DNA of 64,000 nt, from NCBI GenBank assembly GCA_905250115.1, contig CAJNOI010000151.1:158178-222177 (forward strand). The letters are read 5' to 3'. Positions 1 to 14,066 of this stretch are shown here, in pieces. Below the pieces are notes generated by a model that was not told where the DNA came from, did not search any database, and worked only from the letters and a program-made list of their open reading frames with translations. This DNA is from Adineta steineri. Lineage: Eukaryota > Rotifera > Eurotatoria > Adinetida > Adinetidae. Each line of letters begins with the position of its first letter. Positions within the stretch are counted from its first letter, which is position 1. Both the position numbers and the translations under genes were made by a program.

Positions 1-459
1 ACGTTGAAAATATTTAATTGCTAAATAATTTTGATTATTTTCTTGTAAAAGAAGTATATGAACAATATTTCGATAAATATTTTTAAGTTTAATATCAAAT
101 GGTGACATATATTGACATAAAATTTCAAGTGATATTAAATAATGATCAAGACTTTTTTTATAATCATTTAAACCTTCTTTACATATATTACCTAATTGAC
201 TATGTAAATAACCATTTTCTTTCCAATTAACATTTCTTTGACTTTTAATAAGAAGTTTTTCATACATTTCTTTAGCTTCTTTAAAAATATCTATACAAAA
301 GAAAAAATAATTTATACTTCAAATTCAATGATTTTATTCAAAAATAGATAGATAATTGAACTTTTCATCACTAGTACCCATTTCAATATACAAAGCAAGT
401 GGAGTATATATTGAATAACTTTCGATAGGAATAAGATGGACAACTGCAGTTTTGACCAT
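1..459 (-). CDS. TPR-repeat protein, 5' part, cut by window edge
   Basis: Two exons can be read. The first starts at an ATG at 459 and encodes MVKTAVVHLIPIES and onward, probably to a donor near 377. The second follows an acceptor just above 300 and reads DIFKEAKEMYEKLL, then helix-turn-helix segments such as GYLHSQLGNI and YKKSLDHYLISLEIL. The spacing of small and aromatic residues is that of tetratricopeptide repeats, which act as protein-binding scaffolds. The reading frame is still open at position 1, so the C-terminal part lies outside the window. It follows an ERICH3-like gene in the same orientation, as the ART-TPR gene near 23-25 kb also does. Family beyond TPR is not identified. Confidence 0.55.
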
Positions 460-1281
460 TGAAAAGAAACGATTTCTTTAACTACTTTCTTAAGAATTGA
501 AGTCGAATGGTTTTAAAAAATTGCTTTTTTCGCGTTTTTTTATAAAGATAATAGGATAGGAAAGTGTATGTTAATGAGTAAAATATCTTATTAATATTAG
601 TGAGAAATTGGATCATTCTTCAATGGTTCTAGAACAATTCTGACAATAAAGAACTTCATATGTTGTCAATGAGAGATCTACTTTTTTATATAACAGTAAT
701 GAATATCAAAGAACAATACAAATTTGTTTAATAATCTCTTCAGATCAATTGAAGATCTTTAGAAGAAGAAAATATGTTCTCAATCTAAAACATTTCCATT
801 TATATTATTAAATTCTTTCAAATCTTTGAAACTTAATTTTGTACAAAAATTTCAAAGGAAATAATAAACTATTTTAATACATAGACATATCATGACAAAC
901 TCTTTGCATTAAATTTGACTTTCTCTCTATGTTCATCCTACTATCCGTTGTGTTCGATTTTGAATGCTTTACTATTATCATCTTTTGATAAAATTATACT
1001 TCGCTTAAATATTCTACTAACCGTTTTCATTTGAATTATTTGTATCATATTCAAGTTTGTCTAAATAGTAGAAAAATTGTTTTTTTCAATCAATAAATAT
1101 AAAACGAAAATATTTAACCTGTATTTAAATGATTAAAAATTTGATCATTAAGAAATCTCTTTGAAAAAAAACGAAATTATTAAATTTATTTCTAAAAATA
1201 AAAATAAAATATTTTCTTACTAAACTTTCATTCGATGATTTTTGTTGAAAAAAAGAAGAATTTTGATTGAATTGACATCTA
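460..1281. other. gene-free AT-rich stretch
   Basis: Downstream of the ERICH3-like gene and upstream of the TPR gene. No convincing exon, repeat or RNA gene seen; a 3' exon of the ERICH3-like gene could be hidden here. Confidence 0.5.
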
Positions 1282-2912
1282 TTAAATAAAATTTAATAAG
1301 AAGAAATTAATAAAATTTTCAACAAACGTTAAACAAGGTTGTCCTCCTTGGATATTTAAAAAAGCAAATGAAGCTCGTTTTCCACCTAGAGGTACACCTA
1401 TTTTATGTTTATATTCACAACAAACTGATATTCGACAATCAATTAAATCATTTACATATAAACTTAATGCAAATGGATAATCAAAATGACGTCGAGATTG
1501 AAATGTAAAGTTTTCTAAAAGGAAATTCATAAAGAAAATTTATTCATATAAAAACAAACTATTTGGTTTAAGATTATTTTTAAAAACAATAAGATTTTCT
1601 CCTCCACAATGTTGTTGCATAACAATTATTTCATAACCATTCAAATTAAATTCTGATTGATTCGTATTAAAATTTGTTTGTGATCCCAAATAAATCATTG
1701 TGATTTCACAAGAATTATTTATCTAATTCATTTATTCTTAAATTAAAATTTATTTATAATTTTATAAATACCTTCAAGCTTTTCGAACGAATAAAATCAT
1801 TTGTTTTTGTTGATAAACCTGATGGAATTTCTCTTTGTTCATCAAGATTTTTGAACTAGAAAAAGATTTTTAAATAAATATAAAGAATATCTTAGAATTG
1901 ATTTTCAATTTCAAAATCTATATTACTATTCTTATGATTGGAAAATATCAATAGATAAGATTAGATTTTTCACTACAATATCAATAAGTTAAAATAGAAG
2001 ATTTGAAATTAAACTATGATAAATATATTTCTACTAAAATAAACGTTTTAGGAACTGAAAGAAAAACTATTCATGCATAAAATAGATTTCAACCTAAATG
2101 TTAGTGTATTTGTGTTATGGATTATTTAAATGAATGATTCGAATATTATAATAATGAGAAAAATGTAAAGAAATCATGTGTTTTTGTATTATGAGCGAAG
2201 GTATTTATCTTTTCTTTCGAATTAATAAATCTAATCTTAAAAAACAAAATTGAATCAATGAGAGATTTGTTAACTCATCATAATTACTGAAATAAATTAT
2301 AAAACTAACTTGTTCTTGATCAATACAATTATTATTATTATTAATATTTAGACGAGTTTTTTTCGATCGATTAAGTAAACCATAATCATTTAAATGTAAT
2401 GAATGATATCGTTCTTTTAATTCCTAATTTTTATGTTGACAAAAAAAAGAGAAGATATATTTATGTATGTGTAAAACATACTTTTATATTTTCATTAATT
2501 GCAGATGTTTTCCGACTTTTTCTTAATCCTTTAACACTATATTAATCCAATGAAAATAAAAATCATAAAAATGAAATGAAAAATAAAATTTACCGTTGAC
2601 CATTTTCATTTGGTAATAAAATTGGAATATGTTCTTGTCGAGAATATTCATTACGTATTGATTGATTTTGTTTATGTGAAATGATTTTATCGTGATGATT
2701 GATCTATTTAAAAACATATTGATTTAGAAAATTTTATTTTCTAATAAACATACAAGTCCAATTTTTCTAAGATGTTTTTGAATATTTTTATTTTGAAAAT
2801 ATGTTTGTAAATATGGATCACCAAAACTATTATATGATCTTCATAAAATATTATAATATTTATTAGAAAAAACATAGATATATAATAAAAAAACTTACAA
2901 TAAATTACTCAT
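1282..2912 (-). CDS. ERICH3-like protein (DUF4590 domain)
   Basis: Multi-exon gene with short GT-AG introns, ATG at 2912 followed by a tiny exon. The next exon (about 2840-2754) encodes YNSFGDPYLQTYFQ and ends RKIGL, which resembles the N-terminus of vertebrate ERICH3. Middle exons (about 2720-1790) are charged. The exons at about 1690-1560 and 1530-1290 carry the DUF4590 hallmarks: HCGGENLIVFK, FQSRRH, YPFALSLYVN, CCEYKHKIG and LGGKR, in the family order. Vertebrate ERICH3 is linked to cilia; a ciliary role here is inference and fits an animal rich in cilia. The human protein has a long Glu-rich tail which is not seen here, so the 3' end at 1282 may be incomplete. A diverged paralogue lies at 25.1-26.6 kb. 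Confidence 0.7.
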
Positions 2913-3558
2913 GGATATTTTATATGAATTTGTTTTATTTTGCTAGCATTTATATAATGTGCCACTTTTCGACTATTTTTATGTAAATAAACCAAAACAA
3001 ATAATTCTATATATAGGATAATTGATTTTTTTGATGTGTGTTAGTTGAATACTTCATATTTAAAGAAGAAAACTGTTAAATCAAAACTTTGTTAATATTT
3101 ATCTCAAAAAGTTTCGAATACAAAATATCCTAAATGATTTTATTTGTTTTCTGAATATCTTATCTGAACTAATAAAAATAATGATTGAAATCTTTTCAAA
3201 GATTTCTTTATTTAGTAGAAAGAAAAAGTTTATTAATTTGAATTCTTAAGGATTTTTTTTATAAATAAATGATATTATTATTTATTTAAAAATCTTTTAT
3301 ACAAATAGAAATCTTTCAAATAACAATATTAAAAGTACTTAAATTTGGAAATTATTTCATTGATATTTCGAAAAATCTTTTTCTTTTTCTTAGATTTATT
3401 ATTTCCTACAACAAAATTGATCTTAATCAATCTTTTTTTTCATATTAAATACAGAAATGACTTTAAATATAAGTCATAACTCTTTATCTTTATTGTCTAA
3501 ATTAATGTTATAACTAAATATTATATTTTAATTGTGAGTTAATTATTTAATAAAATAT
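2913..3558. other. intergenic, nothing recognised
   Basis: AT-rich spacer between the protease 3' end and the ERICH3-like gene start; it should hold the ERICH3-like promoter. No motif can be supported. Confidence 0.5.
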
Positions 3559-4816
<1,258 letters not shown>

Positions 4817-6683
4817 TACGAAGATTTTAAATGTATAAACATATTAGATCATAAATATATATATATATTGATTTTCTTCTCACCTTTGTAGATGCTGCGC
4901 AACAAAGATGAATCATAATATCGAATCCTGACTATTTTACCGTCATTAATATTTAACATAAAAATAATGAAGTATAGTGAATAGAGTATTTGTTTTTGAT
5001 TGAGAATCATTAAATAAATGTTATTTTATTAATATTTTCAATATTTAGACAAGGAAGATAGATTAGCAAATAAGTAAATGAGATTATTCTTTATGCATTT
5101 GGTCTCTGCAAGAGTCAGTACAATCAAGCTTTGGAGAAATTTCTCCACGATCTGGAGTTTTATTTTTATGATTCCTTCTCACTTGATATATTGTCCTTAT
5201 TGTACTTTTCTTTCATTTTCTCTGGTGGGTGGGTATATAAGGTTATATTTTGTATGAAAATAATGTGGTTTTCAGTAAGGAGAATTATGATAAAAGTACA
5301 ATACCATCAACACTCATACTCTGTCTATGAGAAATCATTATAATAGATTAGAGAGAGATGCGATACAATTGATAACACCATAAACTATCAACTTTACATA
5401 CTACGTAGTTCTCTTCTTTCTTGCTTGATTGAAAACAGATAATAGTACATTATACGATGACAGAGTTTGTAGTACATCTATTTAAAAACCTTTCAAAATT
5501 TATTAATTAATTACATATCATAAAATAATGTCTTTCCATGCGTGCCAATTCACTTCGTAACTATTTTCTTGCTTTGTTCTTGATTTTTATGTAAATCATT
5601 TGATTCTTTACGTAATCTTTTAAGATCAAATAATAATATTGGTAGTGCAAGAAATAGATGTTTTCCTCTTACCTTGATATTATTTTACTGAATAAAATTA
5701 CAAATAGGCATGAGAAGTTATTGTTATTGTTCTGTTATAAATAATACATAACTTTTTTCCCTGGAAGCTTAGCTTGCTTCATATGTTGATTGAACTATAT
5801 AAATCAGTAGTATAGATACAGAAAATTGGTTCCAAAATGTAAGTTTACATAAGGGACACAATTAAAAAATATAGAATGAGATGGGAAAAGATTTTTTCCA
5901 AAACTAAAAGTTATTTGTTATTTATCTGCTATTTATAACAAATAACAATAACAAAAAAGTTAATGTTATTTATAACAATAACAATAACAATAAATTCTAA
6001 CCCCTAATTACAAATAATATTCTAGTTATATATGGCACACACACTTCTACTGCATGTATTACATATACATTCTTTTTTGTCCTTACTTTTTACATCATAT
6101 TATACATTGACCCTATCAATTCTTTTCTATTCTCTAACGGACTCGTATCTAATGATATACTTTGTAAGAAAACGATACAATTCTTGATAAGAACAAATAT
6201 AATAAAGCGTAATACCATCAACACTACACTTCTTCTATTAGAATATGTCACAATCCATTACTAGTTTTAATTGCATGACAAAAAGTCAATCGCAATTCAA
6301 ATGAATAAAGACTTATTAAATATAATTTAGCTATTTTATTTTTCTTTGTATAACTTGATATTGATCGTCACTATTATGTGAGTTATTTATATACTTACCT
6401 CAAGAGAAAAACAGGTGAAGGATGAGAATTTATTATAATATTTCGATATAAGACACTTCGATGATATTTTTATCACAGATAGAAAATTTCAAATGATCAG
6501 AAACTTATTTAAGGAAAAAAATTTTCCTTGGACTTTTTGATGATTTTCTGTTTCTTAGAAAACTTCGTATTTTACTGTATTGGAAACTAATATTTATTGA
6601 TTATATAAGGATAAAAACGATAGAATACGCGAGTATAAATAAAAAGATTGATAGCAAATTGTAATATATATGTATATGATGGT
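4817..6683. other. gene-free stretch with simple repeats
   Basis: No credible exon. Contains an interrupted TAACAA-type tract at about 5930-5995. The 13-mer taccatcaacact occurs near 5303 and near 6213 within loosely similar surroundings, hinting at an old duplicated repeat. Confidence 0.5.
5930..5995. repeat. TAACAA-type microsatellite
   Basis: Repeated TAACAA units, interrupted by TTATTT-type variants. Confidence 0.7.
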
Positions 6684-7782
6684 TCATTGAACAGGAAGTG
6701 TTATAACAAGACAATGATGTTGTCCATCAAAATGAGATTTTAATTGATCTAATTTAACTTGTTCTGGTAAAAGAACCTGTTTAAATATACTCGAACCTTG
6801 TTGATTATTTATTTCTACATGTAAATTGTGTCCATTGTGTACTATTTTTAATTGATCTTTACTATGTATATCTGATCGATTAGTAAAATCGAGAGATAAT
6901 TGTAATAAATGTCCATTTTCTAATAGAAGTGGATTCCATATTTTATCTAAAAGAAATTCTTCCATTGAAATCTTTTGAAGATTATTATTATTTGTTGCTG
7001 GTGCATCAGTTCTCGAATGACGACGATAAGGAAAATTTGCAGCAACAGATTGTGCATCTTCTTTTCGAAATGTAATTGTTTGACCATTGAGAAGAAATTC
7101 TGGTGGAATTTCAATTGTCATTTCCATCAAATCTAAATATATCCTATAATCTCTTTTAAGAAAATATTTTAATAAAAAACAATACTTTTTGATTGAAGAT
7201 GATCTCTTTTAGCAAATTGATTATTTATAAAATGACCTGATTGTTGTTTTAAATAATCATTCGCTTTTATTGAAAAGACTTTTTCTTTATGAATAACAAT
7301 CATATTTCCTCTTTCAATACATTGTTTTGGAATTTGTATATGAATATCTTTACTTTCCGAAGATTTATTTGATTGATGTTCATTATAAAGATCTTTAAAA
7401 TTTCCTAATGGTTGTTTTCCTTCATTTGAATTACTTTTTTCTATTATAACACTTTTTCCAATATTCAAACATTCAGGAGGAAATTCAATTATTATTTGAA
7501 CAAGTTCTACATAAATAAATTTGAATATGAAATGATAGATAATCAAAAGAAAAACTTACGTTCATCATCAAGAGTCGATTCTAATAGATGAGTAGGAGTA
7601 ACTGATCTATGATCTTGTTGTTGACTATCAACTAAACATAATCCATGAACTTGTCGAACAAAAACTGATGGTTTAGATAAATGATAACCATCAAGAAATA
7701 ATTCTGAATGTTTTTCAATTAATAATGTTTTACCATATTGGATTAATTCTGGTGGAATATCAATAACTATATTATTTGCCAT
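6684..7782 (-). CDS. Hsp20/alpha-crystallin-like protein with four IPPE-type repeats
   Basis: Three exons (7782-7560, 7506-7186, 7132-6684) join in frame to 330 residues. The sequence holds four copies of a short beta-rich motif, hIhIPPEhhxxGxxhxIxKE: near residues 4-24 (IVIDIPPELIQYGKTLLIEK), 78-98 (IIIEFPPECLNIGKSVIIEK), 128-148 (IHIQIPKQCIERGNMIVIHK) and 186-206 (MTIEIPPEFLLNGQTITFRK). The last 75 residues resemble an alpha-crystallin domain: a strand-rich block, then FKQVLLPEQVKLDQLKSHF and LVITLP, matching the FxxxhxLPxxhxxxxhxxxh...LxIxLP end of small heat-shock proteins. This suggests an ATP-independent chaperone or a relative. The repeat array in front of it is not an arrangement I recognise. 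It sits head-to-head with the KH gene, 1.6 kb apart. Confidence 0.6.
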
Positions 7783-9367
7783 TAGATCTTAAATAAAACA
7801 AAATAAAATTAACCAATTTTCTTCTATAACGAGAACATTTGTTTTGTACTCAAGAGGATACTTCGCTTAGATGATTCTATTACAACTGCTTATAAATATA
7901 TGGTTGATGAGAAGAGAGAAGCATTCTTCTACAAATGACATTCGAGATTGTTCTTATTGTTTCTAATAAGTAATTATTTCCATATTAATTTATTAGTCTT
8001 TACAGTTAATGTATCAAAATCTATTTCAAATATTTACATTTTATGAAATTCATTATTTGATATATCAAAAGTAAATCTTTTTGTAATTTGTTTCAATCAA
8101 ATAAAAACTTAAATTTTTATATTTATTAAATAATCTTAATTAATGGTGTTTTACATAAATATTTGCAATTAATAACAAAAAATATTTTATTGATAAAAAA
8201 AAAACTTAATTGAAATTCATCGTAATTTAATTAGAAAAAGTAAGAAGTCTAACAAATGATATTGTTGTTGTGTTATCTGGCTGAATGATGATTGATATGA
8301 CAGAGGTTAAATATCTATCATACAGTGTCGTAAACATGAGGAACTCTCATCAATCAACATTTTTTTGCTGCTTTTTGTTTCTTTGTTTTTCTATTGATAA
8401 ATATCATTCAGAATACAATAGAAGGGTTTCAAAACTAATTTATATGTCATAGAGATACATCTGCTTTACATTAACGAATATTTAGATCGATTTAAGGCAA
8501 ACTCGGCAAATTGTTTTCTAATTTGCTATACAAAAACAAAAATAGAGCAAATCAGTCTTATTCAATAAATCAAAGTTTTTTTCCAAGTGTTTTTTATCAA
8601 TACTAATGGAAGAATCAAAAAGTCTAAACAATAATATATACATACATCCTTTGTTTAGACTTCTGAAAGAAATTTTAAAATTATACTAGTACATAAACGA
8701 CTTATTCATTATTTTTTGCAACAAATATACATTATTGATCAGAAGATGTAGTATACAAGTCTCTATGCAGGACTTCAAAGTTAATGATGAATTACACATG
8801 ATTTATCAATCTTCATATAATTATTTGAAACCTTGAATTATAACATAATTGGTAACTTTATAGGTCGATATAATACGAAATAAAGGTTAGTTTAATCATT
8901 ATCTTCACATTCACATATGGAAATAAGAAACAATAATGAAAAGTGATTGTATGGATTTTCTAAACATTTATTTCTTTACATATATTTACATGTTAAATAA
9001 TAAGAAATATTTGTTCAAATTTAAAATTTATCTATTTCTTTGATGTTTATTAAATGAATGTACATGCGCTCGTCAACCTTGGTCATATATAGAATATTTG
9101 TATAGAGTTTAGATATATACATTTGCGAAATTCAATCGATATTGTTTTAATTAATTCTTCTCGTTTATCAATTTGCGATAATCCATGAAAATAAAAAAGA
9201 GAATGGAATAGTCGACATCTAGCGTCCTCTATCAAAAAAAAGAATTTGTGGTAGAGGTGTTCATTGTTAAACGAATCTGATGTCATGTCGTACGTTATTG
9301 AAATTGAATCAATCTGATAATCTTTATTTTATATTTGTAATATTTGAATAAAAGAAAATTGATTAAT
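7783..9367. other. divergent intergenic region
   Basis: Lies between the starts of the Hsp20-like gene (minus) and the KH-domain gene (plus), so it should contain both promoters. No recognisable element was found. Confidence 0.5.
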
Positions 9368-10892
9368 ATGTCATCATCATCAAGTTCATCTCGTAATCAT
9401 CAGAATTATCATCAGAATCGACAAGATTATGAAGATAAAGAATCATCGAATGCTCAAACAAATGGTTCAAATGAAAATATTGTTCATATTAAATTTCTTT
9501 TACCTGGTACGACAACTGGCAGTGTTATTGGAAAAGGTGGAGAAAGAATAGCATCATTACAAAGAGAAACAAATACCAAAATGAAAATGTCAAAAGCAGG
9601 AGTAAAATATTTTCATTTTTACTTTTTGTTCTTTAAAATAAAACTTTTATTTAGGATTATTTTCCTGGTACACAAGAACGTGTTTGTCTTGTTATTGGAA
9701 CAATTGAAAATGTTTTATCGGTCTATGAATTTTTATCAGAGAAAATAAAAGAAAGTTTTCCAGGTGATGTTCTTCGATCACGTCAAATAAAATTACTTAT
9801 ACCAAATGTAACAGCTGGAGTTATTATTGGTAAAGGTGGATCAACTATTGAAAATATTAAACATGATACAACTGCTTCACTTACAATTACACCAAAATCT
9901 GATATGTCTGAAAGAGTTATGACAATTACTGGTAAATTTTTCTTTTTTTTATTTGAAGAAAACTAATTTTGATTTTCCTTAAGGCGATGATGCAATTCGT
10001 GTAAAAGCTTTAGATGTTGTTTTACAAAAAATTATTGAAGATCCTCATCATGATAGTATAACAAGTGTTAATTATTCAAATGAAAAAAATTCATCAATAA
10101 ATCTTTATAATCATTCATCAACAATCAATGATATTCCATCATTTAATGATCGTATGTTATTTTATTATTCACTTTTATTTAAATTTTCATCGAATAGATA
10201 AGTCATAGTTAAATATTTTTGAATCGTATATTAACAAAACTTTTCTCACAAATAGATTAATTTTATATAAGTAGAATACAATCTCTTTCGGAAGCTGATC
10301 AATTGATTAAGAAATATTCTAGAAAAATGTGATAAATTATTTGATTTATTTAGATGGTTCTAATGGAAAAAATAATGGTTTAATGTCAATGAATTCATCA
10401 TCGTATATGTCTCTTCAATTGAGTGGTTTACAACGATTATCTCAATTAATAATTAATGCTGGTGGAACAAATCATATAACAGTTGATTCACTTATGGTAA
10501 ATATTGATTAAAAATAAATATATTTCTTTTGATTTTATTTTAGAATTCTTTAACATCCCTTGGTTTTATTGATCCACATATAAGAGAAATAGTTCAAGCA
10601 ATAGGTGCTTTAATTAATTATGGATTAATATCAGTTGATAATCCATCTCGAACAAATATTTATTCTCCACCACTTCAAAATCATCATTCAATTCTTTCAA
10701 CAAATTATAATAATTATTCATTATCACAAGTAATTCATTCAAATATTTTTTTCTTTACTCTATAATTGTTTTGTTTTGTTTTATTCGAATTTGAAGCGTG
10801 ATCGTCAAGATAATTATTCTCGAAACAGTACCGATATGGATTATAAAAGATTTAAATCAGATCAACAACGTACAACAAAATCAAAACGATAG
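9368..10892 (+). CDS. Nova-like KH-domain RNA-binding protein
   Basis: Six exons (9368-9601, 9655-9931, 9984-10151, 10354-10496, 10544-10729, 10797-10892) join in frame to 367 residues. KH1 has its GxxG loop as GKGG at residues 55-58 and KH2 at 137-140. Between them, DYFPGTQERVCLV, and after KH2, IIEDPHHDSI, are close to the equivalent Nova1/2 segments, so Nova is preferred over PCBP or hnRNP K. Nova proteins bind YCAY RNA and control neuronal splicing. The usual third KH domain is absent: after KH2 the protein continues with a Ser/Asn-rich linker, an Ala/Leu-type helical region (exons 4-5) and a basic tail ending KSKR, a possible nuclear signal. ATG at 9368 is preferred because upstream in-frame codons have no ATG. 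AATAAA-like signals follow the stop. Confidence 0.85.
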
Positions 10893-11412
10893 AAATAAAT
10901 AAATAAAACTAAATAAAAAATATTCACGTTTTTATATTGTATATTATTCTCAATCATTGTTTTCTTCTCTTCGTCTTTTCTTCTTTGTAAATAATTATTC
11001 GTTTAAAGATAAATGTTTTTCTTTTTAGAAAAACATTAATCAAACAAAATGAGGATTTATTTGACTGCATAGCTGTCAGTTTGGAGATATAGATAGTAAT
11101 TCATCTTTAAATATTATCTCAATTTTTCTTTTTCATGTCATTTATTCATATTAAGCAGAATTTTTAAAAATAAACTTTTTTTTNNNNNNNNNNNNNNNNN
11201 NNNNNNNNNNNNNNNNNNNNNNNNNNNNNNNNNNNNNNNNNNNNNNNNNNNNNNNNNNNNNNNNNNNNNNNNNNNNNNNNNNNTTTGTCCTTTTTTCACA
11301 AAAGAAAAAAAACGAAAAAGTTCTTACGTTATCTGGAAGTAACACTTTGGAATATTATTTTATTAGAGAAAAAGTTAAGTCATCATTTAATTATTATTAA
11401 TTGAAGTCGAAG
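10893..11412. other. intergenic with assembly gap
   Basis: Spacer between the KH gene and the nuclear receptor gene; 100 unknown bases are inside it. No gene seen in the readable part. Confidence 0.5.
11184..11283. other. assembly gap of 100 N
   Basis: Exactly 100 N, entered from a run of T and left into a T/A-rich tract. The round number suggests a placeholder of unknown true length. Confidence 0.95.
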
Positions 11413-13161
11413 ATGAATCATCCGACAAAAATGATAATAATTACATCGAATAAAGATCTTATTGATGAATTATCTACAAAAAAAAGCGCAGATACTCAAA
11501 TTATTAATTGCAATGGAAATAATTTAATTGATTTAATATCCAAAGACAATAATAGTTCATTTGATTTTAATTTTCTTGCTCAACTTTCTGAACTTGTTCG
11601 TTCTATTTTTCAAATTAAAAATCTATTTATATTTTAAAAGAAATATTTTATTTTAGAATTCAAATAATGATCAAATATATAAACATGTTCTTGATACTTC
11701 ACAAGATAATCGATCAAAAATAGGCAAAACATCAAAGAAAACAACTAATCTTGTTTGTGTTATATGTAGTGATCATGCTATTGGATTTAATTATGATGTT
11801 TTAACATGTGCATCATGTAAAGCATTCTTTCGTCGTAATGCTCATCATCATCCAGTTTGAATTTTTTTTTTCATTTGAAAAACTTTTTTTTTCTAATTAA
11901 ATTTTTAGGATAAACTTCGTTGTTTAACAGGTGAAAAGAAATGTTCAATTGATTATAGTTCATTTCGTAAATGTCAACGATGTCGATTAGTCAAATGTTT
12001 TATGTTAGGAATGAGAAGAGATTTTATTATTACTGATGAAGTAAAACGAAAACGTCGACAACGTATTGAAGAAAATCGACAACTTTCATATGAATATCAA
12101 TCGACAAATGAAACTATTAATTCAATAAATGATGAACATCTTTCACAAACTATTCAAGAAATTGATCAGGTAAATTTTATATTTAAGCTCTTTCGTTTGA
12201 GATAAAAACTTTTTACATAATATTCTACTAAAAAAAATATGTAATTAACCTTCGCGTATATCTCCTCAACAGAACGAAGATATAATTTATCTAGAATTTT
12301 ATTATTCAATAAAATAATTTCATATAATTTTTTATTTAGCTTTTGATGGATACAGATAATGATAATATAATATCACATGATACAAATGAAGGTAATATTA
12401 TGGAAAGAATATCATCAAAAAGTCTTTCAATTGAAGATCGATCGGAGATTGAAAGTATTGAATTAAATTATTCATCTATATTTCATAAAGATAATATTAC
12501 ATCTTTTCCATTTAATATGTCTGATCGTACATCCGCTTTAATATCATGGTCTGAATTTACTAATCGAAATGTTTTAAAATTAATTGAATTTTTTCAACAT
12601 ATTGATGAATTTGAAAATTTAAATCTTGATGATAAATTTATTTTAATAAAATATAATCTTCTTTCATTACATTTAATTCAAAAATGTCTTAATTATAATG
12701 TATTAACTGGATCATTTACTAATATGAATGATGAAGATAGATTAAAACGTCGTGAATTTTTTAATTTATGTTATGGAACAAGTGGAATTAGAGAATCTTT
12801 TAAAAGTTTAATGAATTCATTTTCAATAATAACTGAACAAGATTCAACATTAATTAAACTTATTCTTATTATATTAATTTTTACAAAAGGTTTATCTATG
12901 AATGAAAATGAACCATTTTTAAAAGATACGCAAGCTGTTAATCGAGCACAATCTTATTATATAAGATTAACATGGAATTATTTAATTGATAAACAAGGTG
13001 AACAAAAAACAATTCAACAATTTATGAAATTATTAAGTGAAATAACACGAATTCAATTATTAAATATAAATTATCGACAATTTTTTCGTTCACAACTTCA
13101 ATCAACAGATGCTTTAGAAAGATTTTCACCACTTATGAAATCTGTTTTAAATATTGTTTGA
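11413..13161 (+). CDS. nuclear receptor, HR96/DAF-12/VDR-like DNA-binding domain
   Basis: Four exons (11413-11595, 11657-11854, 11909-12169, 12340-13161) join in frame to 487 residues. The two-zinc-finger domain begins at C95: CVICSDHAIGFNYDVLTC, P-box CASCKAFFRRNA, then second-finger cysteines ending KCQRCRLVKCFMLGM. The ALGYN/GFNY motif and the SCKAFFRRNA P-box match the NR1I/NR1J group (HR96, DAF-12, VDR), which usually has ESCKA; here the Glu is Ala. The hinge is basic (VKRKRRQR). The last exon carries an alpha-helical ligand-binding-like domain (about residues 300-487) with weak sequence conservation and no clear AF-2 helix. It is expected to be a ligand-regulated transcription factor in the nucleus. 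The DBD call is firm; subgroup is likely but not proven. Confidence 0.88.
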
Positions 13162-14066
13162 TTTTATTTAAATTATCGAGAAAATAACTTTTTATCTTTT
13201 CAGATTTACAAAATTCTTTCTTTTTTCTACTTTTTAATAAAAAATTTAAAAGAAATTTAATTTTAAAATAAATACTCGAGATATAATCCTAATAAAATTT
13301 AATTTCTAATCAGATGATAATCATGGTTTTTATATTGTTAGGATAAATGATATCAAATAGAATTTTTGTTTAATAAATCGGTCATAGATGTCGTACATTA
13401 AAATGCAAGATTCAAATATCAGATCTTTTACACTATAATTTATATTTATTTTTTCAAATAACTTCGTTTAAAAACGTCGTTAAACATTAAATAACATCAC
13501 ACGAATATAATCAGTAGATTTACACCAGTAATCCGAATTAATCAATATTAACTGGTATCTTAGTATTACTATTGATTGTTTTCTTTAAAAATTAAATTGT
13601 AAAATATAAAATGTCACTAGAAGTATATTTAAAATCATTGCAATAAAATTTACGCGATCATATCAGTTTAGAAAAAAAAAATAATATAATAGTTAGAAAT
13701 ATTTAATTACAAATGGAGCATCGTATGTTATATTATTAATATATAGAAGAAAAACAAATATCATTCATATTTGGTTTGTCTTTACATAACTTCGTTTTTC
13801 TTTTCGGAATGATAATAAATATTTTAATAATTTTTGTACTTATCGATGACGAAAAACTGTCTGATGACTATTAGACGATGTTATGATATATTTGGATATA
13901 AACATACATATCATACCTTTAGACAAAATATTTTTCTTCTTTTCTATTGAATATTCTAGGCAATTATGGTTATAGCGCACCTATAGATCGTTTCGGGTGA
14001 ATGAGAAAAAAAGGAAGTAAAAAAAATTTTTGAATCTCTTTCTTATAGAAATAAATAATATTGATC
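13162..14066. other. intergenic, nothing recognised
   Basis: AT-rich spacer between the receptor gene and the four-helix membrane protein gene. It must include the promoter of the latter; no specific site can be named. Confidence 0.5.

Noticed and set aside
5131..5343. 70-residue plus-strand frame
   Set aside because: Low-complexity Phe/Ser composition, no start context or homology, lies in repeat-like DNA.
9083..9286. 67-residue minus-strand frame upstream of the KH gene (LFHSLFYFHGLSQIDKREEL)
   Set aside because: Looks faintly protein-like, but no family, splice partner or flanking exon was found.
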